A DNA stretch of 64,000 nt, from positions 868,001 to 932,000 of the forward strand of contig VTFK01000169.1 of NCBI GenBank assembly GCA_009617715.1, given 5' to 3'. The DNA is from Plectrocnemia conspersa. Its lineage: Eukaryota; Arthropoda; Insecta; Trichoptera; Polycentropodidae. Positions 52,490-64,000 of this stretch are shown here, piece by piece. How positions within the stretch are numbered: position 1 is the first letter of the stretch; each line of letters begins with the position of its first letter. The notes beneath the pieces are model-generated. The model was not told the origin of the DNA. It ran no database searches and saw only the letters and a list, made by a program, of their open reading frames with translations. A program made the position numbers and the translations under genes.

Positions 52490-53160
52490 TTCAACAACTC
52501 GCCGTCACTTTGAGTTACCGCACCGGATTAGACCCCACCCCGTTCTAAAGCATCCAGAGCTCCCAAAGGGGTCAACCGACGAACTAAATTAATTTCACAG
52601 GATATTATATTAATTTTGAAAACTGTTATTGAAATGCTGAATTTGAGTCGACGTGCTACAGGGAGAGCACAAACACTCTCCGCTGAACAAACTGAAAACG
52701 CCAAACGACGCCTTCGGGAATACACTATCTCATGCATGAAAAATTGGCAAACTTTCGGCTTGTTTACAATATTTCATTACACAAAGTTTGCGAGTTTGTA
52801 ATTATTTATTTAATAATATATAAATAAGCTAAAGTTTTTTTATTTAATATAGTATATAAAAAGTATAGCGGCTGAAGCAAACACAAACGTTTGTAATAAA
52901 TTAGCAGCAATTATCCAAATGATATACGGGTACTGCAAACGGTTTTGAGATTTCGCCGTCTCTGATGATTTCCGAGAAAAATTAAATTTGCGCACTTGAA
53001 GCTTTGAGTCTCGTATTCTGTTTGTGTTAGGAATTGATGTTAATTAAACGCACGCCAACGAGCTTTGTCTTTTTTTGATGCCGAGTCACTTGCCGCGTCC
53101 GTTTCGCTGGCTTGCTTGATGAAGATGTCATTTTAATTGCGTTAAAGGGTTACAGAGAAA
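52490..53160. promoter_or_regulatory. Candidate regulatory island 23 (two lobes)
   Basis: Lobe one (52490-52720) has ACCGCACCGGATTAG, overlapping Runt-like and K50-like words (GGATTA at 52525-52530). Lobe two (52920-53150) has TTAATTAAACGC and TTTTAATTGCG words. Both strands have frames of 61-69 codons over lobe one with no recognisable product. Confidence 0.33.
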
Positions 53161-53925
53161 CATTTCGTTTGTAATTAAATAATTATGTACAAGAAAAATA
53201 ATAATAAAATCTTCTATTTTAAAATATGGTATTAAGATCTACGACAAAGCAAAAATTCTCTATTCTTTTCCTCTTACTTTTATGTCTCACTAATAACTCG
53301 CTAATGAAAATTTATCTTAACGTATATGAAAATAAATGCAGGTTTTAATATAGTAATATATGATATATTCAGTTCTTCATAATGGTATTCGGTTGGTTAT
53401 AAATGCATTGACAAATATTAAATAAGGCAATAATACAAACTAACACATATATGTGTTAGAGAGAGTTCCTAGAATACTACTTATTTCTAGTATTTTGCAT
53501 TTTGTCAAGGGCGCTTTAAAAGCGATAAATAAGTAGCTTAACGTTATAAAAATTCACATATTTCTTTCATCATTCACAAATTTCAGATATTAGCCTAATG
53601 AGTTACAACAGAATAATAACAATCAACAACTACTAAGTTTGTAGTGAGACACCAAACTGAAATTATCAGTGACAAGTATATCTACGGAATATTTTGCATC
53701 GTCGTCCACTAGTTTCGCTATACTTCTCGTTATTCAACCATCAGTTACTACACCAAATAAATTCTTTGTATATTCCTCAAAATAAAAATATCTAACATCG
53801 AAAATATAATCCGAAATTGAAAGCCTCAACAAAGAAGTTTTGTACTGAATAATTCGCAGTTATTAAAAAGCGTCAAAATACCACTTTATTTAAAGAAAAC
53901 ATAAACAGTTACAATAATACCTTGA
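53161..53925. other. AT-rich spacer
   Basis: AT-rich filler with no gene recognised. Confidence 0.5.
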
Positions 53926-54270
53926 CTCGGCGTATTAAATGTATCCGCTGATTCGCAGGTTGTTTTTAAGTGAGTACGTGTCTGGCCTGTAAAGCAGGTC
54001 AGTTTTTCGACGCTCTCTCTCTCTTTCACTGTGTCTGTAAATTGAGTTATTTCGAAAATTGTTTGTCAGTACAATGGCCCCGTGATTGCCGGGCAGAGGA
54101 TAACGTTTTCTCAAAGGACTTTAATTATTATCCGTGAGTCTGGAGAGCCCAGCATCCCGACTCATCTGTTACCGGTAGTAGCCGCAATTAGTTCCGAGCC
54201 GTGTCTCTTGGGAGCTGCGGCTCAAATGGCGACTGACGTTTGCATTTGGGCCGGATTCAGAATCTTTTGC
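53926..54270. promoter_or_regulatory. Candidate regulatory island 24
   Basis: Complex, GC-richer block including a CT-rich tract (54015-54028) and a CGCAATTAG homeodomain-like word near 54183. A 63-codon plus frame (54082-54273) is not recognisable. Confidence 0.33.
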
Positions 54271-57200
54271 TAATAAATTGAAAATGAGCTCTGGTGCTGA
54301 ATTTATAATGATATTATGGAACGGATTTTTATAAATTTTTTGATTGAAGATTTTCCAGAAATATACATACATAGGTATTGAATTTGAGATACTTTCCATA
54401 ATATCGTTCTATAACGTATACGTTCCATAATATATAAACCAAAGGAGACAGAGCAATATCATGAGATGTATATGTCCCATCAAACATTAATTCGACAAAT
54501 TCAATGTATACAAAATAACTTCCATATTTTGTCGATCGCAAGGCGTATATAAAATTGTGTTTCTCATTTCGTTATATTCGAATTTTTTACAAGGACAAAT
54601 ATTATAAAGTTAATATTTATTACAATGTAATGTATTAACATTGGCAATAATTAATTAATGTTCCAGTTTGATTATAAATTTTAGTTGTATATGTTTATCA
54701 TATATATTTGTAGATAATCGAGTGTCCCTTTTACAAAAAATCTTATAAAATAAATATATTACGATTGTAATTTAAATGAATAATAAAAAAATCACGTAAT
54801 AAGAAATATTTTAATAAATAATATAAATATAGAAGCATTTGCATTCTAATGACCATTTCAAACCAACGAAAGCACGTCTCAAATAGTTGCTCTATAAAAT
54901 CACAGCCGACAATGATACAACTCGACACGCCAGCGACTCTCCGACTTCCAAGACCTGTCATTTCAACTTGCCTGATAGCGGCATCGTCATTTCTTCATAT
55001 ATGTAGTAATATATGTGTCATTTCGGCTGCAAAGACACACAGTTTCGGCCTAAATACCCGAAAAAATATTAACACTTTGGTTGGCAAAATTTTTTGCGAA
55101 AATGTTATCATTTATTAAGAAAAAATAACATACATTTTTAAGAGCAAGAATGACAAATAAAATTTGAGGTGAAAAAGACATATTTTTTTATGAAGTAATA
55201 CATTTTACTATGTATAAGCAAAAATCTTGGCAATCAAAGGAATAAGAATTTTCTCAAAGATATCTTGGAATAAAAATACTTTAGTTCTGATGTGTAAAAA
55301 AATATTATGGATTTTTTGAAGGCATTAAAAGTGTAAGGTGTTCCAATAACAATATTTTTTTTAATTTAAAAGAAAAAAATATTTTATAAAGTGTCTTTAG
55401 TCTGTTTTTATCCTAAAACTTTATAATATTACGACCCTATAAATCAGGAAAAAATTTAAAGCTTCGCGAAAAATATCTTTAATCACTAATCATTATTATT
55501 TTAAAGCATTAAAATCACTTGCTTATTGGAATTTAAACATAGACTTAATCGAAGATTACTCGATCGTAGTTTGGGAATTGACCAAAACGCTACATATATA
55601 TTTAAAAACATAATGACTACTTCTTGTTTCTTTAAATTTATAATTAGCATAACAATTTACTCATGGGAGTCTCCTTGGTTTAAAGGTACATAATCCTACA
55701 GCGTTCCGTCACATACAGTCCATCAGGACACTAAGAATATTGATGTTTACTCGATCGGGGCAATAAGTTTATATCTGGGTGCTGGAGCTACCTGCTAGGT
55801 AGCCATCTTCGTAAAATTTAAGCCTAGGCTCTTATTAAAGTCTAAAATGAATCGTTGAGTTTGATCAAAGACTACTGAGCTAAAACTAATATATTTTTTT
55901 TTTATTACAAAAATCTATTTACATAATAAAAAAACGAAGCTCAGCTTAAAGTTTTATTTATTTTCCAAAAAAATGAAAAGCTTTTTACGCAAAAGTTATC
56001 GTTTTAAATAAAATATATAATTAACGGTCTTGAATTTACAGATTACCAAATTTATCTGAAGCTTCACTGAGTTTTTAATAATTTTGTTAAATAATAAAAG
56101 TGTCACATTGTACGTAGTAAATATGTTTTACATCTGAGCATAATATTTGTCCTTTGCTCTCTTAAATCCTGATATTCTCTCTCCTTACTAATGCACTAAC
56201 AACGTATATTTTAAGAAAAAGCTCTCTACACCATAAGCATTACTTGTACAATTGAATTATATTATTAGCAGTTTTAGTAAAGTTGTATCGCAAATATGTT
56301 GCTCTGGTTAAATCCAGATATTTATCGATTTTTAATATACTGCCTTCAATTTTTATCTTAAGCAGCTGGATAAAATTAGTAAATGATGATTCTTATATAT
56401 TATTTATAAGACAACAACACATTTACGACGTGTCAACAATCACAATTAAAATTAACCTTATTAAACAAAACCAATATATACAAACATATTAGAAATAGGT
56501 AAACTTATAAATATTGTTACGGAAATGAATACACGCGGTACTTCTATATCTTTTTTTATTGTTTCCCCGGCAAAATATGGCAGAGGGTTTAATGGAAGGA
56601 GCACTAAATGGATCGATTTTAGCCTGCCATCGTTCAGGACGAATGTGAGCATTTTTCAAAAAGGTTAAAGCACTTCGTAGATTAAAACAAATCTTTAAGA
56701 AGTTGACTAGTTTACTTTTTAAAATATGGATTGATTTATTATATTTTTTCTTAGAATAATCTAATACAATATATTCTTACAAAAGAAATCGTTCTTCAAA
56801 AACGTGAGCAAAGATTTCATCACGTTTATCGTTATTATAATACATGCTAAACTAATATTCTTATTTTATATTATAAAAACATAGCACAGTATTTTTTATA
56901 ATACGTTAGATTTTAATTGCTTACTGACAGTTTATTTACATAAAAATATTTTCTTGCTATCGTGATCCATGGTTAAAATTAAAATTATGAGTACTTAAAT
57001 CCTGAAACTTTCAAATATTTTGTAAAATATATTTTTTCGTTAATTTTCAATAAGGATTTTTATTTATAAATTTATTTAAATGCTTGTAGCATATTACTAG
57101 TACACTGTGGATAAAAGTATCATTGATCATTTATACACAAATGAGGTAATAAAATCGCTGAAGACCACGAATAATGAGATCACGTTTTTCCATTAGAAAA

Positions 57201-58254
57201 TTCGATAAATTTCAGCTCGCGTTACAAATGTTTGACACGTTATCGCTGAGCAATAAATCACTAATATAGGTAATAAAAAATGTTTTATTTTTTAATATTT
57301 AATTTAATACATAATGTTTCTTTGTGGAATCGTATTTTGAACATTGTATATTTATAAATTTTATGATTACACATGAAAACAAAAATATAAACTCTTCTTA
57401 GCAATATTTTTTCTCATTCGACTCTATGTACAAATTACGGCCCAGCATCTTCAACTTTGTACGTAAATTTGTAATAAAAAAAGTGAAAACAAGTCGTACT
57501 GAAAAATTGACTACAGACCATACGCCGGGGGCGGTGAATTTCCACTTTTTTTATAGAGAAGGAGAACGAGAGTAAAAAATGTAATGGAGTCCTTGTAAGT
57601 TTTTTTAACCCGAGTGTTAAACTTTGCTGATAATATTTGCAAAGAGTTGGTTGTTATTACTAAAAAAATAATTACAAATTGCTTTTATGTGAAAAACATG
57701 GAATGATTGAATTTATCATTGAAATTTGCGTATAAAAATACAATCAACTGTATTAGTTATTGTTATAGGCTAGAATCTTATTTTTTCTAATTTCTATGGT
57801 ATCTAAGTAAAATTTTCCTACAAAATCATATAATGAATATTTTTATCGTATGACATAATTTGATTTGTAAGTTTTTTCCAGATTCCTAATTTATGCATCA
57901 TATTTTTTAACAAGAAAAAGTCATCCGTCATATTTATTACACTAGTCTTATTATAAGATAATGTAGAACCCAAAAAATGTTTTTAAATTTTATTAATAAT
58001 TTATTTTTTTAATAATATTGATAGATGCGCTGCATGAACTAATATTATAGACCCATGCATTTATAACGTATAAATATTTCGCTAACATAAAATTTAATCA
58101 AATAATTTTAAATTATTTATAGAGGGTTTTCTCACGGTATGTATGTACATAACTGGTTTTACAGTTGGTAATTCGTTTTTTAAATTTTTATTCACCTAAA
58201 GAGTACAATTTATATTAGCATAATATTAGATAATCTGTTGCGTCAGTATGTTTC
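54271..58254. other. Long AT-rich spacer with small islands
   Basis: About 4 kb, mostly AT-rich. Balanced patches at 54840-55070, 55660-55830 and 57500-57600 may be small regulatory blocks. Frames at 54743-54961 (minus) and 54849-55118 (plus) overlap on opposite strands, and neither is recognisable. No transposon domain seen. Confidence 0.4.
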
Positions 58255-58510
58255 CTTTTTTAAGTAGTCGGAATTTATAGAGCGCGTGTTTTGGAGGTGA
58301 TGCTCAACAGGAGGTGGTGCCGAACTCGAAAAATATTTTAGAGCTTCAAATCCATCTTGTCTAGTTTTGTTACCATGTTATATAAACAGTCGTTCGTGTT
58401 GGTCTGACGTATACCCACCACGTACGTTGGTAGGGAATAAAATATCACGGAACACGTCTTGGTGGTTACTAAGATCTCGGGCATTACTCATGGTATGCGT
58501 GTATGTCGTG
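58255..58510. promoter_or_regulatory. Candidate regulatory island 25
   Basis: Balanced block. One plus frame lacking a start is open for about 75 codons from about 58298, but the translation is serine/tryptophan-rich and matches no family I know. Likely non-coding. Confidence 0.22.
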
Positions 58511-58785
58511 TATATAAACATTTAATAAGGTTAATTAACAAAAAAATGGGCTATAGTAAACGATTTACAATTAAATTAATGTATTTTACATTGAATTTAC
58601 AGTGATGTTGCAACATGGGTACGATTTTTAGATTTCTCTATACTGCATCGCGAGTGAAGCGTTGTAATTATTTTTAGTACACTCAGTAGTCTTACAAAGT
58701 CACCTACTAATTAGTAACAGATGACTGCACTTTAATTTGCATGTGCATAGAAAACATATTTCCTTAATAACATACATAAACTATA
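58511..58785. other. AT-rich spacer
   Basis: AT-rich filler without recognised features. Confidence 0.5.
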
Positions 58786-59200
58786 CTGCTTATAAAACCA
58801 CCGCTTTCCAGAGATGCCACTTCTCTTTAACGATCGTTATAAAACCGAGCCTCTTTTACTATCCCACCATCTTGTGCGGTTATAACTTATAAATTAAACG
58901 AATGTCTAAACTACGTCAAACGAATGTGTAAAATCATTATAGCTAAATCGTAAAGCTACGATTCAAACACGCCTCTTGATACCTATTTCAGGTGTCACCG
59001 ACAGGTGCGCTGGTTACTGCCAATCCGTCTCGGCGAGTGCACAAATCGGTTTGCCAATAATAAAAAATATGCCAGATATATTGCCCCTTTTCTGGCATAG
59101 ACCAATATGCAATAAAATGACATGATTGATGGTAATGGCGCGAGCCGAGCATAAAAAACGACCGAATAGCACACTGAAAAATGGCCACATAATGCTCCTA
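58786..59200. promoter_or_regulatory. Candidate regulatory island 26 with Hth/Exd/Hox-like site
   Basis: Contains TGACATGATTGATGG (59118-59132). This joins a Homothorax/Meis core (TGACA) directly to an Extradenticle/Hox composite (TGATTGATGG), a combination known from Hox target enhancers. A GCAATAAA word stands just upstream. A 66-codon minus frame over the same bases (58988-59188) has no recognisable domain. Sites are seen. Activity is inferred. Confidence 0.38.
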
Positions 59201-60671
59201 GGCTAGAATATAATATAATAAAAACAATCGTTCTTTATTTTATAACTTTAGTCACTAGTGTAAGCTATAGATAACTAAAGTTATTGATATGAGAAAAAAT
59301 AAATGTTTAATGCATCGAAAATGTCAATTGAGTATTATATTGAGTACATGTTCATAGAAGTATTATTTAGCTGCAAAATTTATTTAGTTTTATTTTATAA
59401 TAAAGCTATAGTATAGTATAATTATAAATTTTAGTATTTATTATAAAATTCTTTGCTCTTATGTATATAGTTTGATGATAAATATAAAGTATTTTTACGA
59501 ATTATTTTGTAGATTTTTAGTTTTATTTAAATAAGCCTTCCAATGAGTTTTGTTTTGATGTGCTAATATTTCTAGTGCTATACTATGCTGAATTCACTGC
59601 AATAGTATGTGTGACACATACATTTTGATTTTTTTTATTCCCTAAATTATTAAGTGAAGAAGTTGTAGGTTATTTTAAGCAAAGTATCCACAGGAAAATT
59701 AGGTTTCGAATGTCATGAAAATAAAAAGACAAGAAAAATGATATCTCAAAAGAGGTAGAAATAGAACCACAACATGTTTTAAAATAAAATATTTTTGCCG
59801 CGACCTAAAAACAAAATACCTACTAATTAAAGCAGGTTGATATTCATGCTCATGTGCAATAGTAGTTATATATTATGTGTGATTAACGTAAACCAATAGT
59901 GTAAGCATTGCAACTGAACGACGCTCGACACCAAATTGATAACGCAGTTAATAGGTATTATTGTGTATGCAATTCACGTTTGTAATTTAACACACCAAGT
60001 GTTGATTTCGTAATTCCTGTTAAGTATTGATTATAATTTGATCATAATTGATATGAGAGTGTTACACTTGATTACATGATACAATAACATTATGAAAGAT
60101 TAGCCAAGATAACATTTGTATCTGTTACTACGGCGGATGTTATTTGCGGGATTTTTGAGAATGAGATATTATTTTCGAGATCTATCTCACTGATAATATA
60201 GATATATGTATATTATTTTAAAATATATGTGTATATTTTACTGTTTCTTCGTTATAAAATTAATAAAAAGTCACACATTATGATTTAATTAGATAATAAA
60301 ATATATAAATTCATCTCTAATTACCTTGTGATAAAAATCGTTATTCTTAAGCTATAGATTTTTAACAATAATATATAAATAAATTATTTGGATCAAAATC
60401 AACATTATCGATATTATGAAACAAATAATGTGTTTATAATTAGTGTGTAATTGTACTTACAAATCGTGCTATATCTATTATTGTCTGATTTTAAATATAA
60501 ATTCCAAAATAATAAATTATTAATATGACGAATTTATGACACTAGAACAAATATTCTGAAAAGCAGTGTCTCTGTAATATATTATACACCCGTATTATAA
60601 GTAAAATATGTAAATTAAAAATAGATATTGATTATAAAATATAGTTTAATACATTATCACATAAGGGCTAT
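59201..60671. other. AT-rich spacer downstream of the carboxypeptidase gene
   Basis: AT-rich filler with a slightly more complex part at 59880-60130. No further gene seen. Confidence 0.45.
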
Positions 60672-60677
60672 TTTATT
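60672..60677 (-). other. Polyadenylation signal of carboxypeptidase
   Basis: AATAAA on the minus strand, 95 bases beyond the stop codon at 60772. It is the first canonical hexamer after the stop. The cleavage site would lie some 10-30 bases further down. Confidence 0.55.
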
Positions 60678-60771
60678 AAATTACAAAAACTTGTTTTACA
60701 AATATTCCCACATTATAAATTTAAAAAAAGATTATAGTATGTACACGTAACATATTCAGGTTAAATGAAAC

Positions 60772-62352
60772 TCAACCAATAGTGACATATCCGAATTTTT
60801 CAGCTTCTTGCAACATTACAATGAGAGAGTCCATGACTTCCAAACAATTGGGAATGATTTGGTTAGCTGGCAACAGGAAACCATATCTTCCAGTGTCTCT
60901 CAATTCATATGCTACTACAACAGGTGTCTTGAACTCCTGTTTGACCCAATCGATACTTCCACCAGATGCAGGGTCTAAAATGTATATAAAAAAATAGTTG
61001 ATATTTGCTATTGTGTTAAAAATATATACTAAATATTATTATATCACTCACAGATTGTTTCAGCAATGTTTCCAACAGTGTATCTCGTTCCATATCTTTG
61101 AGACAATGCATCAGCTGATTTTCTAACGATTTGTATCTGTAAAATTAATTAGTTTTAAAATAATATAGATTAAATTTTTTTATGGAAAGCAATGATATGC
61201 ATACCATTTCATTGTAATTATCCAAATGTTGTGTTGTATGTCCGTAGGGCAACAACATCAACTGCGAATATGAATGGAAAGATAAATACACGTCCATCCT
61301 GGAGGCAAGTTGTGAGATGTAGTTTGAAATACTAGATGTTTCAATTTCGGAAAATGCTGCAGATCCAGCATACGTATCAGCGCATGGGTTTGTGCTTGAT
61401 CCTTGTTCTGAAACAATCACAATTTACCCATGAAAATCGTATGCATTATTTCATATAAAATTTATGGTAGTACCAAGCCAATGAGCGTTCCAGTTCCTGT
61501 TGGGATCAGCACCGTAGCAAATTCCGTATGGTTTTCTAGTCTTACGCCACATGCGATTCTATATTTATGTAACTGTATTATTAACTTTTCTTTTAATCTT
61601 ATATTATATAAACAGATAATACTGACCGATGTGTGTGTATAAACATATCCATCAGGATTGGTAGACGGGAAAATGTGCCATTCGAAGCTCTCAGCAATCT
61701 TTCTGATGGTAGGGTCTTGACTTGTCAACAACTCGTTGATTATATACGTAAGAGTAGCCGGTGAGATCCATTCCCTTGCATGAATACCTCCTTCTAAATA
61801 AATGACTCTCTGTCCAGGCTTGAAAGCAATTTTAAGTCCCTTGATTTGTCTTCCTTCATAAGTCGATCCTCCGATGACTACAGAAGCAACACCTGGGTTT
61901 AAGGTCGCTCTCTCATCTAACCAAGTATAGATATCATTTAAATTGTAATACTGAGACCATGACATTTTACTTCCAGGTAATAATCTTCCGCTGTTCTCTT
62001 GATCGATCAATCTAAAAGGTAGCAATACATATAAAATACATTTCTAATTAAAATAATTGATTTGGGAATACTTTTGAATATCTTCGATGAAAATTTCAGG
62101 ATTCAGACCGGCTTGTCTCATGTTCATCAAAAAATCAGATTGCTTTGTAGGATTGACCATAATATCTACAGGCAATTCGACGCGATTCAGGTCAGTCCAA
62201 AAGTCATAGTTAGAATCTTTCTGCAAATTTCCGAGCAACTCTCTATGCTCTTCAGATTTGGGATACAATCGAAATACGGAAAATCCATCGAAATTGGTTT
62301 TTTGACAACTGACCGCCACGAAGGCAAAACTCAAAAGTAGAAAAATCTTCAT
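60772..62352 (-). CDS. Secreted M14A zinc carboxypeptidase, A-type
   Basis: Six coding exons: 62352-62072, 62011-61627, 61558-61474, 61407-61205, 61136-61052 and 60974-60772. All introns are GT-AG, 60-77 bp, and the joins keep frame (1242 bases, 413 residues). Residues 1-16 form a signal peptide. A pro-domain follows (about 17-105), then the catalytic domain. Zinc ligands are H171, E174 (HAREW) and H295 (HSYSQ). R227 (MWRKTR), N242-R243 (DPNRNW), Y347 and the general base E370 ([10 protein letters not shown]) complete the active site. C236 and C259 match the family disulfide. I354, at the bovine position 255, predicts preference for C-terminal hydrophobic or aromatic residues. Family length is normal and nothing is broken. 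A digestive role in the gut lumen is likely from family knowledge but not shown. Confidence 0.95.
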
Positions 62353-62417
62353 CTATCGAAATAAAAATAAATTTAATTATTATATTATAGTATAAGGTAA
62401 CATTTTGACCAACTCAC
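62353..62417 (-). other. 5' UTR intron of the carboxypeptidase gene
   Basis: A GTGAGT donor begins at 62417 and a GATAG acceptor ends immediately before the ATG at 62352. This gives a 65-bp intron, the same size as the coding introns. The first exon would then be non-coding and about 21 bases long (62418-62438). Confidence 0.55.
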
Positions 62418-62432
62418 CGTGATTATTGTGTT

Positions 62433-62471
62433 TCGAATGACTTACATCGATACGAGTTGACTGTTTATATA
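62433..62471 (-). promoter_or_regulatory. Core promoter: TATA box and initiator
   Basis: On the minus strand TATATAAA (62471-62464) precedes TCATTC (62440-62435), an exact match to the arthropod initiator TCAKTY. The A at 62438 is the likely first transcribed base, 33 bases from the start of the TATA box. A strong TATA promoter suits a highly expressed secreted gut enzyme. Confidence 0.65.
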
Positions 62472-64000
62472 CAAAACGAATAGTTTTTATTTAGCCATTA
62501 TCATAATGTGAAATCGCAAGATTGTAAAGCAGTATTTATTCTCTTAGAAAAAACACAGCATAATCTGGTCATGAATTGTTTCAACTCGATATGAGAGAGA
62601 TTACTTATTTTGATCAAATCAGCTATTCATAATATATATTTACAACTCAATCATCAATGTCAGTGTTGGCGGTTTTTCCGCTCGATTATTATATTATCGA
62701 AAAATATAACTAATCATTGCGAGATGTTAATAACTATAAAGTTAAAAATAAAGGAGTCTGATTATTACAATCGATAAAATACATATGGGTTATATTTATG
62801 ATTGAATCTATAGGTGAAAATGTGATGAAAATTTCATGAAAACAGGTTGCCTTTGCGCGTCAAAAAGCATATTGCATTTTAGCTTTATCTTGCCTGTGAA
62901 AACTGAGAAATGAATTTCTAAACTCGTAACAACGTTTCACAGTGAGTTTATCATGTGTATTACGAATGGTCGATTGTTGTATAAATATCAATAAAAAATC
63001 ACATTAGAACAATGAACGTATTAAAATAGCATTATACAAAAACTATATATTGTTGAACATCAATAATAATACATTAATAGATATATTTTATTACAAGGAC
63101 AATTTATTTATAATTATAAGTTCAATAACCGATAATATACGTTACTTTATAAATCATAAGTTTTTTACCTTTAATTGATATGTTGCACATAATATAGAAC
63201 AATGTAAGATTTGCACGTGTATTGGAATACAATATCAAAAAAAACAAACTAAAAATAAGTATGGATTGAATTTTCTTAAATCATAATAAAATGAGTTGTT
63301 GTGAAAACTATTTTTAAACATAAAATTGCTTCAATACGTTCCTAAAGAAAGCTAGCAAATTTCATTATTGTGAGATATTTTTATTACTACAAATTGAGAA
63401 CTTTATTTTATTTCTACATATCTACTTCATTGTGGATCAAAAACTATAGATAAATCCCAGTGTTTTTAGCTCCTGCTAAATTATTTAAAATAATTATCAA
63501 TAGTTAAACATTTAATTGTCCAACCCGTTCCACGGTCACTAACCTTGTCTTTCAACAAAATAGGGGTGAAATTTCTTGATGTGGGAATACAAATTGTATA
63601 TACTGAGTGTAAAAAAAAGTATTCGGCAAAATTTGCCATGGATTATTAGTATAAAAATATTTGACTCCAGTTGCTTAAACTATCTCGATTATTCCTTATT
63701 AATTTGAACGATCTTAGACAACTCGTAACCATGGCCGCTGATTGTTGAAGGAATATTTCACTTCTCCGAAAGTTTCGCAGGGATGCAACTTGAGAGCTCT
63801 GATCTTCTCGGTATTTATTATTGACATAAATACAGAAGTTATAAATTCCAATTTTCTGTTTGTGTTTACCCATGATTTCTTATTATTTCGATAGATTTGA
63901 TCTATTGCAGACTTTTTCTTTCTACACTTATTTACATTTTCTATGGCGGTGGGCTTCCGTCAGCATCATAAGATTCCCTATCGAGCTCGACGGTTTACCG
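62472..64000. other. Upstream flank, unassigned
   Basis: AT-rich sequence with the proximal upstream region of the carboxypeptidase gene at its left. From about 63640 composition is more balanced. A 75-codon minus frame (63646-63873) reads like a protein in part (a VASLRNFRRSEIF segment) but has no family I recognise and no clear exon borders. No second carboxypeptidase copy is visible before the window ends. Confidence 0.35.

Noticed and set aside
58298..58525. 75-codon plus frame without a start
   Set aside because: Translation matches no family, and the stretch has no exon borders. Kept only as part of an island.
60782..60997. 71-codon plus-strand frame over the carboxypeptidase region
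   Set aside because: It is the antisense shadow of coding exon 6. The minus strand has motifs and splice sites.
61430..61642. Plus-strand frame over exon 3, and a minus frame running through introns 2 and 3
   Set aside because: The plus frame is a shadow. The minus frame reads through two introns, and splicing restores the MWRKTR and DPNRNW motifs in another frame.
62472..64000. Second carboxypeptidase copy upstream
   Set aside because: Carboxypeptidases often occur in tandem, but no HAREW-, DPNRNW- or [14 protein letters not shown] segment was found in this flank.

Overview
The window looks like insect nuclear DNA. It is very AT-rich, and its one intact protein-coding gene has short GT-AG introns of 60-77 bp behind a TATA box and an initiator that fits the insect consensus. 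It also holds a Jockey-type LINE, mariner and Tc1 relics, tRNA-like elements and (AT)n microsatellites. The order cannot be fixed from sequence alone. The protein would suit a digestive enzyme of a beetle or similar insect, but that is a guess. There is no bacterial gene organisation, no rRNA and no CRISPR array.

Layout. From 1 to about 60.6 kb I see no convincing intact gene. This stretch is mostly very AT-rich spacer, broken by about 25 islands of 150-700 bp with more balanced, more complex sequence. The islands carry homeodomain, Exd/Hox, Runt-like and E-box-like words and no convincing long reading frame. I read them as candidate cis-regulatory or conserved non-coding elements, possibly of a developmental gene outside the window. 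That is inference and needs cross-species alignment.

Mobile DNA. A 5'-truncated Jockey-clade retrotransposon lies at 19447-20437 on the minus strand, between perfect 11-bp target-site duplications, with an open 3' part of its reverse-transcriptase frame. Decayed relics include an internally deleted mariner (about 46173-46326), a possible Tc1-like fragment (about 15758-15840), tRNA-like heads at 35459-35528 and 36250-36322, a SINE-like unit near 43516-43724, and a two-copy dispersed repeat (13551-13706 and 51439-51558). Two long (AT)n tracts lie at 14335-14477 and 44699-44822. The first sits between diverged 75-bp direct repeats.

The gene. At 60772-62352 on the minus strand, six coding exons join in frame to encode a 413-residue secreted M14A zinc carboxypeptidase with all catalytic residues and a carboxypeptidase-A-type specificity residue. 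A non-coding first exon, TATA box, initiator and polyadenylation signal can be placed around it.

Unexplained coding-like fragments occur at 40265-40420 (51 codons behind a promoter-like sequence), 40640-40790 (minus, a CPLC motif like an extended PHD finger), 40860-41086 and 36999-37133. I found no clearly new biological system. The best leads are the regulatory-island landscape and the fragments around 40-41 kb.
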